This document shows positions 23,969-32,351 of a stretch of 32,404 nt of DNA, piece by piece. The first letter of the stretch is position 1. The number at the start of each line of letters is the position of its first letter. The DNA lies in assembly GCA_903830655.1 (NCBI GenBank), contig CAIKUQ010000051.1, positions 1 to 32,404 of the forward strand, in the 5' to 3' direction. The translations under genes and the position numbers were made by a program. Source of the stretch: an uncultured Actinomycetes bacterium (GTDB lineage Bacteria > Actinomycetota > Acidimicrobiia > Acidimicrobiales > RAAP-2). A model generated the notes under the pieces. The model made no database searches, was not told where the DNA came from, and was given only the letters and a program-made list of their open reading frames with translations.

Positions 23969-25768
23969 CTAGTCCTCGAGCTTGAGTGCCGCTACGAATG
24001 CCTCTTGGGGTACTTCAACACGACCCAGATTCTTCATGCGTTTCTTGCCCTCTTTTTGCTTCTCGAGAAGTTTGCGTTTACGGGTGATGTCCCCGCCGTA
24101 ACACTTAGCGAGTACGTCCTTGCGGCGGGCCTTGACCGTCTCGCGAGCGATGACCCGAGACCCTACGGCCGCTTGAATGGGCACATCGAACATCTGGCGC
24201 GGAATGAGTTCTTTTAATCGCTCCGCCATCCGACGACCATAGAAGTCCGCGTTGGACTTATGCACAATGGTGGAAAAAGCGTCAACTGGTTCATGGTTAA
24301 TTAAAAGGTCGACGCGAACAAGTTGCGAGGTGATGTAGCCCGCTGGTTCGTAGTCCAGAGATGCGTAGCCCTTGGTGCGTGACTTCAGCGCGTCGAAGAA
24401 ATCAATCACGACTTCAGCCAGTGGGATTGAATAACGCAATTCCACGCGCTCGGTGGAAAGGTAATCCATCTTGATCATCTCAGCGCGGCGACTCTGGCAA
24501 AGGTCCATAATCGCACCCAGGTATTCGGAGGGAGAAAGAATCGAAATATCGAGCATTGGTTCATCAATGTGATCAAGTCTCGAAGGGTCAGGCAACTCGG
24601 TCGGATTGTCAATAATGATCTCCGAGCCGTCCGTTAAGAATGCGCGGTAGACCACCGAAGGGGCCGTTGCGATGATGTCCAAGTTGTATTCGCGCTCAAG
24701 CCGCTCTCGGACAATTTCCATGTGAAGCAAACCCAAGAATCCACAGCGAAAGCCAAAGCCGAGTGCGTGAGAACTTTCCGGCTCGAAGGTGATGGAGGCG
24801 TCATTGAGTTTCAGTTTGTCGAGCGAATCACGCAGGTCGCCCAAATCGTCACCGTCGATTGGATAGATGCCGCAAAAGACCATGGGCTTGGGGTCCATGT
24901 AGCCAGCGAGTGGCGCGGCTGCGGGCCGCACCGCGTCGGTGATGGTTTCTCCAGATTTCGCCCCACCAACGTCCTTGATCCCCGCAATGATGTAGCCAAC
25001 CTCTCCCGGTCCCATTTCGGTGACCTTTTTGAGGTCGGGGGTGCGAATGCCAATTTCTTCGATTTCATGATTGGCACCAACTTGCATCATGCGAATCTTC
25101 ATGTCGTCGCGTAACGTTCCCTCGACTATTCGAATAGAACTCACTACCCCGCGATACTGGTCATAGTTCGAGTCAAAGATGAGCGCTTGCAAGGAAGCGG
25201 CGGGGTCTCCTTTGGGAGCGGGAATCCGTTCAACTATTGCATCCAGTAATTCTGGGACCCCCACACCCGTTTTCGCCGAGATGGAGAGAATCTCACCAGC
25301 CGGAATACCGAGAACCCGTTCCAGCTCTTCTTTGCAACGCTCGGGGTCAGCAGCGGGCAGGTCAATCTTGTTTAAGACGGCAACTATCTCGAGGTTGTTT
25401 TCAATGGCTTGGTAACAATTGGCCAAGGTTTGGGCCTGGATGCCCTGCGAAGCATCGACTAAAAGAACTGCCCCTTCACAGGCTGCGAGTGAGCGAGAGA
25501 CCTCATAGCCAAAGTCCACGTGGCCCGGAGTGTCAATGAGCTGAATGATGTTGTCTTTCCAGCCAACGCGAACATTCTGGGCTTTGATTGTGATTCCCCG
25601 TTCACGTTCGATATCCATGGAATCCAAATATTGGGCGCGCATGAGGCGTGGGTCAACCGCTCCGGTAATCTCAAGAATCCGGTCGGAGAGGGTCGATTTG
25701 CCATGATCGATGTGAGCAATGATGCTCAGATTTCTAATTTTCGAAATGTCGACTTTTGGCGTACTCAC
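23969..25768 (-). CDS. lepA: Elongation factor 4 (LepA)
   Basis: A 599-residue translational GTPase that acts on stalled or stressed ribosomes. G1 is A-H-I-D-H-G-K-S-T near 18-26, G2 includes R-G-I-T-I-K, G3 is D-T-P-G-H-V-D-F, and G4 is N-K-I-D. The LepA-specific C-terminal domain ends with [16 protein letters not shown]. Length is the family norm. The start is a GTG, with TAACCT nine bases upstream (25778-25783), which predicts an almost leaderless mRNA. It lies 85 bases upstream of hrcA. Confidence 0.97.
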   Translation of the reverse strand: MSTPKVDISKIRNLSIIAHIDHGKSTLSDRILEITGAVDPRLMRAQYLDSMDIERERGITIKAQNVRVGWKDNIIQLIDTPGHVDFGYEVSRSLAACEGAVLLVDASQGIQAQTLANCYQAIENNLEIVAVLNKIDLPAADPERCKEELERVLGIPAGEILSISAKTGVGVPELLDAIVERIPAPKGDPAASLQALIFDSNYDQYRGVVSSIRIVEGTLRDDMKIRMMQVGANHEIEEIGIRTPDLKKVTEMGPGEVGYIIAGIKDVGGAKSGETITDAVRPAAAPLAGYMDPKPMVFCGIYPIDGDDLGDLRDSLDKLKLNDASITFEPESSHALGFGFRCGFLGLLHMEIVRERLEREYNLDIIATAPSVVYRAFLTDGSEIIIDNPTELPDPSRLDHIDEPMLDISILSPSEYLGAIMDLCQSRRAEMIKMDYLSTERVELRYSIPLAEVVIDFFDALKSRTKGYASLDYEPAGYITSQLVRVDLLINHEPVDAFSTIVHKSNADFYGRRMAERLKELIPRQMFDVPIQAAVGSRVIARETVKARRKDVLAKCYGGDITRKRKLLEKQKEGKKRMKNLGRVEVPQEAFVAALKLED

Positions 25769-25987
25769 GGCGCCTTTAGGTTAGTTGCTAGGAGATAATC
25801 TCACTTTTCCCATGACGATTACCGGCGTATGTCGAATTATTCATCGCCGAACACTAGGCTTGACAAGCGCAATGATGCGAACTAAGGAGATTTTGCCATT
25901 TTTGCTTACATTTGGCTGTTTTGACGAAATACTGCTAAAGTACTCAAGCCCGCGTAACAGACGTTGCGCACTAGAACGAGGTTGTTT
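25769..25987. promoter_or_regulatory. Divergent control region between lepA and rpsT
   Basis: A 219-bp gap without genes. Toward rpsT there is a perfect -35 word TTGACA at 25860-25865, with only a poor -10 (TAAGGA) at the right distance. A better candidate is the extended -10 TGCTAAAGT (hexamer 25936-25941), which gives a leader of about 40 bases with GAGG six bases before the GTG of rpsT. Toward lepA there is TAACCT at 25778-25783. Confidence 0.5.
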
Positions 25988-26254
25988 GTGGCAAATATTA
26001 AGAGCCAAATCAAGCGTATTAAGACCAACGAGGTTGCGCGCGAGCGCAACAAGCGCGTTAAGTCAGAGGTGCGCACCCGTACCAAGAACGCGTTGGCTGC
26101 TGCTGGCACCGAGAACGAAGTAGAGACCTTGAAAGCCGCCATTAAGCGCATCGACAAAGCCGCAAGCAAGGGCGTCATGCACAAGAACCAGGCGGCTAAT
26201 AAGAAGTCCGGTTTGATGCACCGCATCGCCGCACTTAAGTCAACTAAGGCTTAG
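25988..26254 (+). CDS. rpsT: 30S ribosomal protein S20
   Basis: An 88-residue, Lys/Arg-rich helical protein that binds 16S rRNA early in 30S assembly. The N-terminus V/M-A-N-I-K-S-Q-I-K-R and the later S-K-G-V-M-H-K-N-Q-A-A-N-K-K-S-G-L segment are diagnostic. The GTG at 25988 is chosen because GAGG lies six bases upstream and the protein then starts exactly like the family; the frame is open for eight more codons upstream. Its TAG overlaps the holA TAA on the other strand (TTAG). Confidence 0.97.
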   Translation: MANIKSQIKRIKTNEVARERNKRVKSEVRTRTKNALAAAGTENEVETLKAAIKRIDKAASKGVMHKNQAANKKSGLMHRIAALKSTKA

Positions 26255-27255
26255 CGTTTCGCGCTCGCGTGTAATCGCGACAAGCGCGCAACCAGTACTT
26301 CCAACACTGTCAATTCAGTGAGATCTTCATCGGTCACGACATCTTTCCCGTAATCGACTCCACCCTTGAGGTCTACATCGGCTTGGGCTAAAAGGCGCAG
26401 GGCGACGGCAAAATTCTCCTGCGAGAGCGCCTTGCTCTCTTGAATCAAAAACTTGGCCTGATCTTCGGACTTCTTGAAGGTTTTCATAACGTCAGCAATG
26501 CTCACGCTCCTCCCCGACAAGCTCGCTCTATCCATGTAAAAACTTCGCAAGCTGCCCAAGATTTGCAAACCAGCCGTCGAACCCGAGTCAATCATTCGCC
26601 GCACCGCGACAATGGCTCCGGTGGTGTCTCCCTTCACAATCACCTTGGTTAAGTCCCAAGAATAGACACCACCTTCTTGACCCAAGTACGGCTGGACCAT
26701 AGAAAAGGTGAGTGACTCTGTTCCAAATAGGGACGACAGTGTGCGCGCCAAGTTGTCAACCCGACTGACATCCTCGCCAAAATGGTTGGCAAGTTGGTCT
26801 ATGCCCGAGCGGTCAATTTTCACTCCGTATTGTGCGAAGCGCTCGGCGATGTACTGCGCACGATCTTTAGCGGAAATTCCAACATCAAAACTGACAAGTT
26901 CTTGCGCTAGTGCGGCAATAGTCCCCTTCTTGGCGCCCACTACTCCAGCGATGAGCACGACTCCTTCGACGGGATTTTCACTCCAGGCTCGCACCTCGGC
27001 GACCGAATCTGTGAGGAGGTTTTGGGCATCACGGAGTACCAGCACCCGCTTGGCGGTCAAGAAAGGCGGTGAATGTAATGCCGTAAGTGCCGAGGCGATT
27101 AGAGCGTCTCTCTCGTCGACTGGTGAGGACTTAATGGTGATGTCCTCTAGGGCGAAGGAGGGGTCGAGGTCTCCTAATTCGCGCGCAATGAGGATATGCA
27201 GCTCATCGTTGACCATCGTGGCCGACGAGCCTTGCACGCATACGAACTGAGTCAT
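26251..27255 (-). CDS. holA: DNA polymerase III delta subunit (HolA)
   Basis: A 334-residue clamp-loader subunit that opens the beta clamp. The AAA+-like N-terminal fold includes T-A-K-R-V-L-V-L-R-D-A and G-V-V-L-I-A-G-V-V near 68-105. The middle part has Q-L-A-N-H-F-G-E-D-V-S-R-V-D-N-L, a typical delta motif, and the C-terminal collar domain includes D-V-D-L-K-G-G. The protein is poorly conserved, but its position beside rpsT is the usual actinobacterial arrangement. The ATG overlaps the folP2-like stop (ATGA). Confidence 0.92.
   Translation of the reverse strand: MTQFVCVQGSSATMVNDELHILIARELGDLDPSFALEDITIKSSPVDERDALIASALTALHSPPFLTAKRVLVLRDAQNLLTDSVAEVRAWSENPVEGVVLIAGVVGAKKGTIAALAQELVSFDVGISAKDRAQYIAERFAQYGVKIDRSGIDQLANHFGEDVSRVDNLARTLSSLFGTESLTFSMVQPYLGQEGGVYSWDLTKVIVKGDTTGAIVAVRRMIDSGSTAGLQILGSLRSFYMDRASLSGRSVSIADVMKTFKKSEDQAKFLIQESKALSQENFAVALRLLAQADVDLKGGVDYGKDVVTDEDLTELTVLEVLVARLSRLHASAKR
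26261..26287 (+). terminator. Possible hairpin terminator of rpsT without T-tract
   Basis: GCGCT-CGCG and CGCG-AGCGC arms with a six-base loop (TGTAAT) and a three-base bulge form an imperfect 9-bp stem six bases after the rpsT stop. No T-run follows. It lies in the coding end of holA, where such GC-rich words can occur by chance. Intrinsic terminators lacking the T-run have been proposed in actinobacteria. Confidence 0.3.
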
Positions 27256-28109
27256 CGAGCCTCCATTATGCGAGCAAGCGTATCTCGGACCCGTACGGTT
27301 CCTTGCACGTCATGGACCCTGAGGATGCGACAACCCAGCGAAATGCCAATTGCTGAAGCCGCCAGAGAGGAATCTCGTCGCTCGGTGACCTCCTGATTGA
27401 AAATCTTGCCCAGGAAGGTCTTATTGGACGAGGAGAGCAGCAAGGGGAAGCCCAAACTCGCCAGGGCCTCAGAGTTACGCAGGAGATCTAATGACTGTCC
27501 GGCAGTCTTGCCTAAGTCGAGTCCGGCGTCCAGAATGATTCGGTCTGGCGCCACGCCCGCGGCCAGGGCTTGCTCTTTGCGATCAAGTAAGAACTCCGAT
27601 ACCGCCTCGAGTACGTTCTCGTAGTGCGGGTTGGGATCGGCCACCCGTGGTCGTAATCGGATATGGGTGGCCACCACCGTTGCGTTAGCGCGCGCAGCCA
27701 CGAGGAGGTATTGCGGATCGGAAAAACCACTTATGTCATTTCCCACCACGGCACCTTCACTAAAACACGCCTCCGCAACACTGGCGCGCCAGGTGTCGAT
27801 ACTCAAAGGAAGATCAAACCGTTTCCGGAGCGCTTGAATTGCGGGAACGACTCGATCAAGTTCTTCGGCTTCAGAAATCTCGTCGCCCGGTCCGGCCTTG
27901 ACCCCACCGACATCGAGCAGGTCAGCCCCATCAGCAACGAGCTGATCGGCCCGCGCAAGGAAGTCGTCGAAGTTGAAGGTTGCGGCGGGCGCGAAGAACG
28001 AATCTTTCGTTCGATTCAAGATGCCCATGACCAGGGCTCGGGTCGTGAGGTCGTAGGACCTTTCGCCCAGCGCCAACGAAACTGGAGGCGTTAGCCACGT
28101 AACTTCCAC
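27252..28109 (-). CDS. Dihydropteroate synthase paralogue, FolP2-like
   Basis: A 285-residue TIM-barrel protein of the pterin-binding family. Kept features are M-G-I-L-N-R-T-K-D-S-F, S-I-D-T-W, N-D-I-S-G-F, D-A-G-L-D-L-G-K-T, S-N-K-T-F-L-G and R-V-H-D-V. The usual D-I-G-G-E-S-T-R-P loop, which contacts p-aminobenzoate and sulfonamides, is replaced by D-V-G-G-V-K-A-G-P-G, as in mycobacterial FolP2. It may therefore not be the folate-pathway enzyme. The GTG at 28109 has AGAGG six bases upstream; an ATG at 28115 directly touches that AGAGG, so it is less likely. It overlaps holA by four bases. Confidence 0.85.
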   Translation of the reverse strand: MEVTWLTPPVSLALGERSYDLTTRALVMGILNRTKDSFFAPAATFNFDDFLARADQLVADGADLLDVGGVKAGPGDEISEAEELDRVVPAIQALRKRFDLPLSIDTWRASVAEACFSEGAVVGNDISGFSDPQYLLVAARANATVVATHIRLRPRVADPNPHYENVLEAVSEFLLDRKEQALAAGVAPDRIILDAGLDLGKTAGQSLDLLRNSEALASLGFPLLLSSSNKTFLGKIFNQEVTERRDSSLAASAIGISLGCRILRVHDVQGTVRVRDTLARIMEAR

Positions 28110-28157
28110 GCCCATCCTCTCGGGTCTAGACAGAAAAGCCTAGGTCGAAAAGGCTCT

Positions 28158-28179
28158 AAAATCGATACTTCACGATTTT
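28158..28179. promoter_or_regulatory. Inverted repeat in the folP2-like / PAC2 divergent region
   Basis: Perfect 7-bp arms AAAATCG and CGATTTT are separated by eight bases. It lies midway in the 118-bp gap between the two divergent genes, with a CCTAGG palindrome on each side (about 28139-28144 and 28181-28186). A possible PAC2 -10, TAGGGT (28183-28188), lies directly next to it. It could be an operator; the protein that would bind it is unknown. Confidence 0.4.
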
Positions 28180-28227
28180 TCCTAGGGTCAGAAAGTGACT
28201 ATAAAGGAATGAGAGAAAGGCGAGGGT

Positions 28228-29109
28228 ATGGACGACGACATCTTTGAGCGCATCATTTTCCTCGCCGACCCCGAACTGAATGAGCCGGTCCTGATTTGTA
28301 GCCTCGAGGGCTGGATTGACGCCGGCGGCGCCGCCAACACCGCAATCAACACCATGCTCGATGCCATCGACACCGAAATCCTCGCCACCTTTGACACGGA
28401 GTACTTCATTGACCAACGAGCTCGTCGGCCTATGGCGCGAATCATTGACGGAGTGACCACCGAACTCACCTGGCCCGAGATTCAACTCCGCTACGGCAAA
28501 GACCGTGACGGGGCTGACTTAATTTTCTTAGTCGGGCCAGAACCCGACTTCCACTGGAGTGACTTCGTCGACATCGTCACCGACGCCGCTGGCCGATTCG
28601 ATATTCGCATTGTGGTCGGACTCGGTGCGTTCCCGGCTCCCGCCCCACACACTCGACCAACTCGAGTCATCGGTACCGCGTCAGCGCAGAGCGCCCACCT
28701 GCTCGCGAGCATCGGCACCGTCGGTGGCGAGATTGAAGTTCCAGCGGGAATCACTTCGGCCCTAGAGCTTGGCTTTGCTGAAGTGAACATCGACATGGTT
28801 ACCCTCTGGGCGCGAGTGCCTCACTACGTTGCGTCGCTGCCCTACCCCGAAGCCGCCGCAGCGCTTATCGACGGTCTAGCCGGCACGACGGGGTTAAGCC
28901 TGGACTCGACCGAACTACGTCGTTCGGCCGACGAGGCCCGCCAGCAGGTCGAAGAGATGATGGGTGGGAGTCCCGACCACAACCAGATGATCGAACAACT
29001 TGAACAAGCGGTCGACAGCGAGATTCTGACCCCCTTAGGTGGAGAGATTCCTAGTGGCGATGAATTAGCGGCAGAACTCGAAAAGTTCCTCCGGGGCGAA
29101 GCTAACTAA
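28228..29109 (+). CDS. PAC2-family protein
   Basis: A 293-residue protein of the PAC2 (proteasome assembly chaperone 2-like) family. The N-terminal part has L-E-G-W-I-D-A-G-G-A-A near residues 26-36, the central region has V-G-L-G-A-F-P-A-P-A-P-H-T-R-P, and G-I-T-S-A-L-E-L follows. A helical, acidic C-terminal tail is present. Actinobacterial members are common; a role with the bacterial proteasome/ATPase system is suspected but not established. It has a GGCGAGGG purine tract just upstream of the ATG. Its last 8 bases overlap the end of the YgjP-like gene. Confidence 0.9.
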   Translation: MDDDIFERIIFLADPELNEPVLICSLEGWIDAGGAANTAINTMLDAIDTEILATFDTEYFIDQRARRPMARIIDGVTTELTWPEIQLRYGKDRDGADLIFLVGPEPDFHWSDFVDIVTDAAGRFDIRIVVGLGAFPAPAPHTRPTRVIGTASAQSAHLLASIGTVGGEIEVPAGITSALELGFAEVNIDMVTLWARVPHYVASLPYPEAAAALIDGLAGTTGLSLDSTELRRSADEARQQVEEMMGGSPDHNQMIEQLEQAVDSEILTPLGGEIPSGDELAAELEKFLRGEAN

Positions 29110-29677
29110 CTACGTCTCGTTCTTCAATCGCGATTCCCAGACCCAAGGCGTACCCTTCAAGAAAGAGTGAACACTCCTCTTGGCGTGGGTGTCGGTTGGC
29201 AATTTCGTAGAACTCAGGGCCGTGATCGGCCTCTTGGAGGTGCGCTAATTCGTGCACCAGCACACAGTCAATAACCCATTCGGGACATTGAGCCAGTCGA
29301 CTCGAGACTCGAATCTCGCGAGTATCGGGTGAACACGAAGCCCACCGGGACTTCTGATTACTCACCCACCGCACCGCCGAAGGCAGAATACCGTCGTTAT
29401 AGAGTTCAGCGAGAACTCGAGCTCGTTCTTCCAGCGCCACATCTCCCGCCGCAATCTGGGGACGCTGCGTCAATAACCGCGTCACCAGGTCATCGACGAA
29501 ATGGGCGCGATCTTTGCCCCTTAGGCTCACCGGAATTTGCACCACGATGCGCGATCCGGCCCAGTGGGCAGTGCCGGTCTTCTTGCGCTTAGAGGTCGCT
29601 CGAATCTCGACCTCCGGTCGGTCGAACTGAGGTGGTTGGATAACAACTTCGCTCTTGGACTTAGCGCTATTGGCCAT
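29102..29677 (-). CDS. YgjP-like (DUF45) metallopeptidase-domain protein
   Basis: A 191-residue protein with the zinc motif H-E-L-A-H near residue 142 and a downstream H-G-P-E-F. The preceding W-A-S-C-S, I-R-V-S-S-R-L and W-V-I-D-C-V-L-V segments are typical of YgjP/DUF45 proteins. The N-terminal third contains a charged stretch and A-G-S-R-I-V-V-Q-I-P. Activity and targets of the family are not well known. The ATG follows directly after the leuS stop (TAAATG), so they are co-translated. Confidence 0.9.
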   Translation of the reverse strand: MANSAKSKSEVVIQPPQFDRPEVEIRATSKRKKTGTAHWAGSRIVVQIPVSLRGKDRAHFVDDLVTRLLTQRPQIAAGDVALEERARVLAELYNDGILPSAVRWVSNQKSRWASCSPDTREIRVSSRLAQCPEWVIDCVLVHELAHLQEADHGPEFYEIANRHPRQEECSLFLEGYALGLGIAIEERDVVS

Positions 29678-32143
29678 TTACTTAACGACGTTAACCAATC
29701 GAGGAGGGCGCGCCACAACGCGTTGTGCCACCTCGCCCGCTAGGGCTTCGACTACCTCGGGAGTGGCGAGGGCGAGGTCAGTCGCCTCCTGTTCGGAAAT
29801 TGAAGGTGCTACCTCAATTCGAGTTTTCACCTTGCCGTTAACTTGAACGACCATCGTGATGGTCTCTTCGATCAGCATGGCGGGATCCGCAACGGGCCAT
29901 GGCTGGCGATGTACCGAAGGTTGATTAGGGCGCCGCTCTTCCCATAGTTCAGCGGTGATGTGAGGGGCCATCGGTGCCAAGAGCAACAACATCGTGTCAA
30001 TGCCGTGGTTCAGGGTTTCCTTATTAATTCCTTCGGTGCTCCGAGCATTTTTCGACAACGTATTGAGTAGTTCCATCAGTGCGGCAACGGCGGTGTTGTA
30101 GCTCCAGCGCTCCAAGTCACCGGTGACTCGAGCAATTGTACGATGCACCGCCTGTGTAACCGCTAAATCGTCCGCATTGCTTTCGTCGTGGAAATTGACA
30201 TCGTACCCTTGCGCCAAACGAACCAGGCGGTCGATAAACCGAGCACAGCCGTCAATAACCTCTTCGGTCTGATCGGTCCAGTCAACATCATCGGCCGGAG
30301 GACCTACAAAGAGGTGGAAGACCCGCAACCCATCCGCGCCCACGGTTGGGTAGTACTTTTCAGGGGCAATTAAGTTGCCCTTCGATTTACTCATTTTCGA
30401 CCCGTCGAGTCGAATCATGCCTTGGGTGAAAAGTCGCTTAAATGGTTCCCGCTCAACACCAGGCGCGATATTGAGGTCCACTAATGCCTTTACATAAAAG
30501 CGGGCGTAGAGGAGGTGGAGGATGGCGTGTTCAATGCCGCCGATGTACTGATCGACGGGCATCCACTTGGCCGCTTCGACGGGATCAAAGGGCCTGCCCT
30601 CGCTGAAGGGGTCGGTGTAGCGAAGGAAGTACCACGACGAGTCGGTGAAGGTGTCCATCGTGTCCGCCTCACGCCGTGCGGGTGCGCCACATGACGGACA
30701 GGCAACATTTCTGAATCCTTCGTGAGTGGCAAGGGGCGATTGTCCACTTTTGTCCATTACGACATCATCTGGAGCCAGTATCGGAAGTTGATCTTCGGGC
30801 ACGGGGACCAAGCCGCAGCTGTCGCAGTGGACGATGGGGATAGGGCATCCCCAGAAACGCTGGCGCGAAACTAGCCAGTCGCGCAGGCGATAGTTCACCT
30901 TGCGAATCCCGTTGGCCTTACCTTCCAAGAATGCTGCCGCTTGTTCTTTGGCTGCAGCGACATCGAGGCCGTTTAAGAAGCCTGAATTTATGTGCGGACC
31001 ATCGCCGCTGTAGGGACCTTCAACATCCAAAGGAGCTTGGATTGTGCGCACTACTGGCAACCCATGGGCTTGCGCGAAGGCGTAGTCGCGCTCGTCCTCA
31101 CCCGGAACAGCCATAATCGCGCCAGTTCCGTAGGTGCCCAGTACATAGTCGGCAACATAGACAGGCACCTTTTCGTCATTAAACGGATTAATCACGTAAC
31201 TACCGGTAAAGGCTCCGCGCTTATCGAGTCCAGCACCAGCGTCACTCGAGGCGGTTCGTTCCATCTCGCTCGCTGAACTGGCATAGGCCACGAGGGTATC
31301 TACGCTGGCTTTTTGTTCGGCGGTAGTAAGGCTCTCGAGCAAGGGGTGCTCCGGTGCTACAACGGCGTAGGTAATGCCAAATCCCGTATCGGGTCGGGTG
31401 GTGAACACTCGGAGTGATTTTGCGAGGTCGCTGGCTAAGGCGAGATCAAATTCCACTCCCTCACTTCGTCCAATCCAGTTTCGTTGCATGGTTTTTACAC
31501 GCTCAGGCCATTCCAAATCGTCGACTTGGTTCAACAGCTCCTCGGCGTAGTCAGTAATTCTAAAGAACCACTGCTCCAAATTCTTCCGCTCAACTACGTC
31601 GCCACTTCTCTCACAGGTGCCGTCACCGAGTACCTGCTCGTTCGCCAAGACGGTGGCGCAGCCTGGGCACCAATTGACTGGCGCCAATGCGCGGTAGGCC
31701 AAACCGGCCTCGAAGAACTTAATGAAAATCCATTGCGCCCACTTCATGTATTCAGGATCGTGGGAATAAACAAAACGACGCCAGTCATAGACGGCACCCA
31801 GTTGCATCACTGAAGACTTGAGTTCCTCCATTCGTGCTTCAGTAAAGATTCGAGGGTGACTGCCGGCTTTAATCGCCGCATTTTCTGCTGGCAAGCCAAA
31901 AGAGTCAAAACCAAAAGGAGTGAGTACGGCCTTGCCGCGCATGGTTTGGTAGCGAACCACGAGATCACCGAAAGTGTAGTTACGAACATGACCTTGGTGA
32001 GCCGAGCCCGAAGGATACGGGTACATGCACAAAGCGTAAAAACGCTCCCGCGCATCATCGTTGTCGACGTTGTAGGTGCCCTCTTCTTGCCAACGCGCCT
32101 GCCACTTGGATTCAATTTCTGTTACCGAAAAGGGACGAGCCAT
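29678..32143 (-). CDS. leuS: Leucyl-tRNA synthetase
   Basis: An 821-residue class I synthetase that charges tRNA-Leu. The HIGH-type motif is H-Q-G-H at 49-52 within Y-P-Y-P-S-G. The CP1 editing domain contains the T-R-P-D-T motif near 250. A four-cysteine zinc-binding segment (C-D-S-C...C-P-S-C) lies near 440-480. K-M-S-K-S is at 583-587. The anticodon-binding and C-terminal domains are complete. The ATG at 32143 has a TAGACT box six bases upstream, so a leaderless mRNA is likely. Confidence 0.97.
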   Translation of the reverse strand: MARPFSVTEIESKWQARWQEEGTYNVDNDDARERFYALCMYPYPSGSAHQGHVRNYTFGDLVVRYQTMRGKAVLTPFGFDSFGLPAENAAIKAGSHPRIFTEARMEELKSSVMQLGAVYDWRRFVYSHDPEYMKWAQWIFIKFFEAGLAYRALAPVNWCPGCATVLANEQVLGDGTCERSGDVVERKNLEQWFFRITDYAEELLNQVDDLEWPERVKTMQRNWIGRSEGVEFDLALASDLAKSLRVFTTRPDTGFGITYAVVAPEHPLLESLTTAEQKASVDTLVAYASSASEMERTASSDAGAGLDKRGAFTGSYVINPFNDEKVPVYVADYVLGTYGTGAIMAVPGEDERDYAFAQAHGLPVVRTIQAPLDVEGPYSGDGPHINSGFLNGLDVAAAKEQAAAFLEGKANGIRKVNYRLRDWLVSRQRFWGCPIPIVHCDSCGLVPVPEDQLPILAPDDVVMDKSGQSPLATHEGFRNVACPSCGAPARREADTMDTFTDSSWYFLRYTDPFSEGRPFDPVEAAKWMPVDQYIGGIEHAILHLLYARFYVKALVDLNIAPGVEREPFKRLFTQGMIRLDGSKMSKSKGNLIAPEKYYPTVGADGLRVFHLFVGPPADDVDWTDQTEEVIDGCARFIDRLVRLAQGYDVNFHDESNADDLAVTQAVHRTIARVTGDLERWSYNTAVAALMELLNTLSKNARSTEGINKETLNHGIDTMLLLLAPMAPHITAELWEERRPNQPSVHRQPWPVADPAMLIEETITMVVQVNGKVKTRIEVAPSISEQEATDLALATPEVVEALAGEVAQRVVARPPRLVNVVK

Positions 32144-32149
32144 TGAAAC

Positions 32150-32155
32150 AGTCTA
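32150..32155 (-). promoter_or_regulatory. -10 box for leaderless leuS
   Basis: TAGACT (minus strand) ends six bases before the ATG at 32143. It lies three bases from the -35-like TTGTCC of the divergent tRNA-Ala gene, so the two promoters overlap. Confidence 0.5.
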
Positions 32156-32157
32156 GA

Positions 32158-32185
32158 TTGTCCATTTTTCGGGTTCTGCTAGTAT
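32158..32185 (+). promoter_or_regulatory. Promoter of tRNA-Ala
   Basis: TTGTCC (32158-32163; four of six -35 matches), 16 bases, then TAGTAT (32180-32185). The predicted start is about seven bases before the tRNA 5' end. Confidence 0.55.
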
Positions 32186-32198
32186 TAGTTCCGCCTTT

Positions 32199-32271
32199 GG
32201 GGGTATAGCTCAGCTGGCAGAGCACTTGCATGGCATGCAAGGGGTCAGGGGTTCAAATCCCCTTACCTCCA
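32199..32271 (+). tRNA. tRNA-Ala (anticodon GGC), CCA not encoded
   Basis: Acceptor GGGGGTA pairs with TACCTCC (one G-T pair), discriminator A at 32271, and the next bases are CGG, so CCA must be added after transcription. The D-arm is GCTC...GAGC. The anticodon stem is CTTGC/GCAAG with loop ATGGCAT, giving GGC, which reads GCC/GCU Ala codons. The T-arm is AGGGG-TTCAAAT-CCCCT. Confidence 0.97.
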
Positions 32272-32351
32272 CGGCGGATTCAACTGGACAGGGCTTGTCT
32301 CTCAATGTGGTAGGACTAGAGGCAATGTCAACTGCGTGGACAGGATGGACA

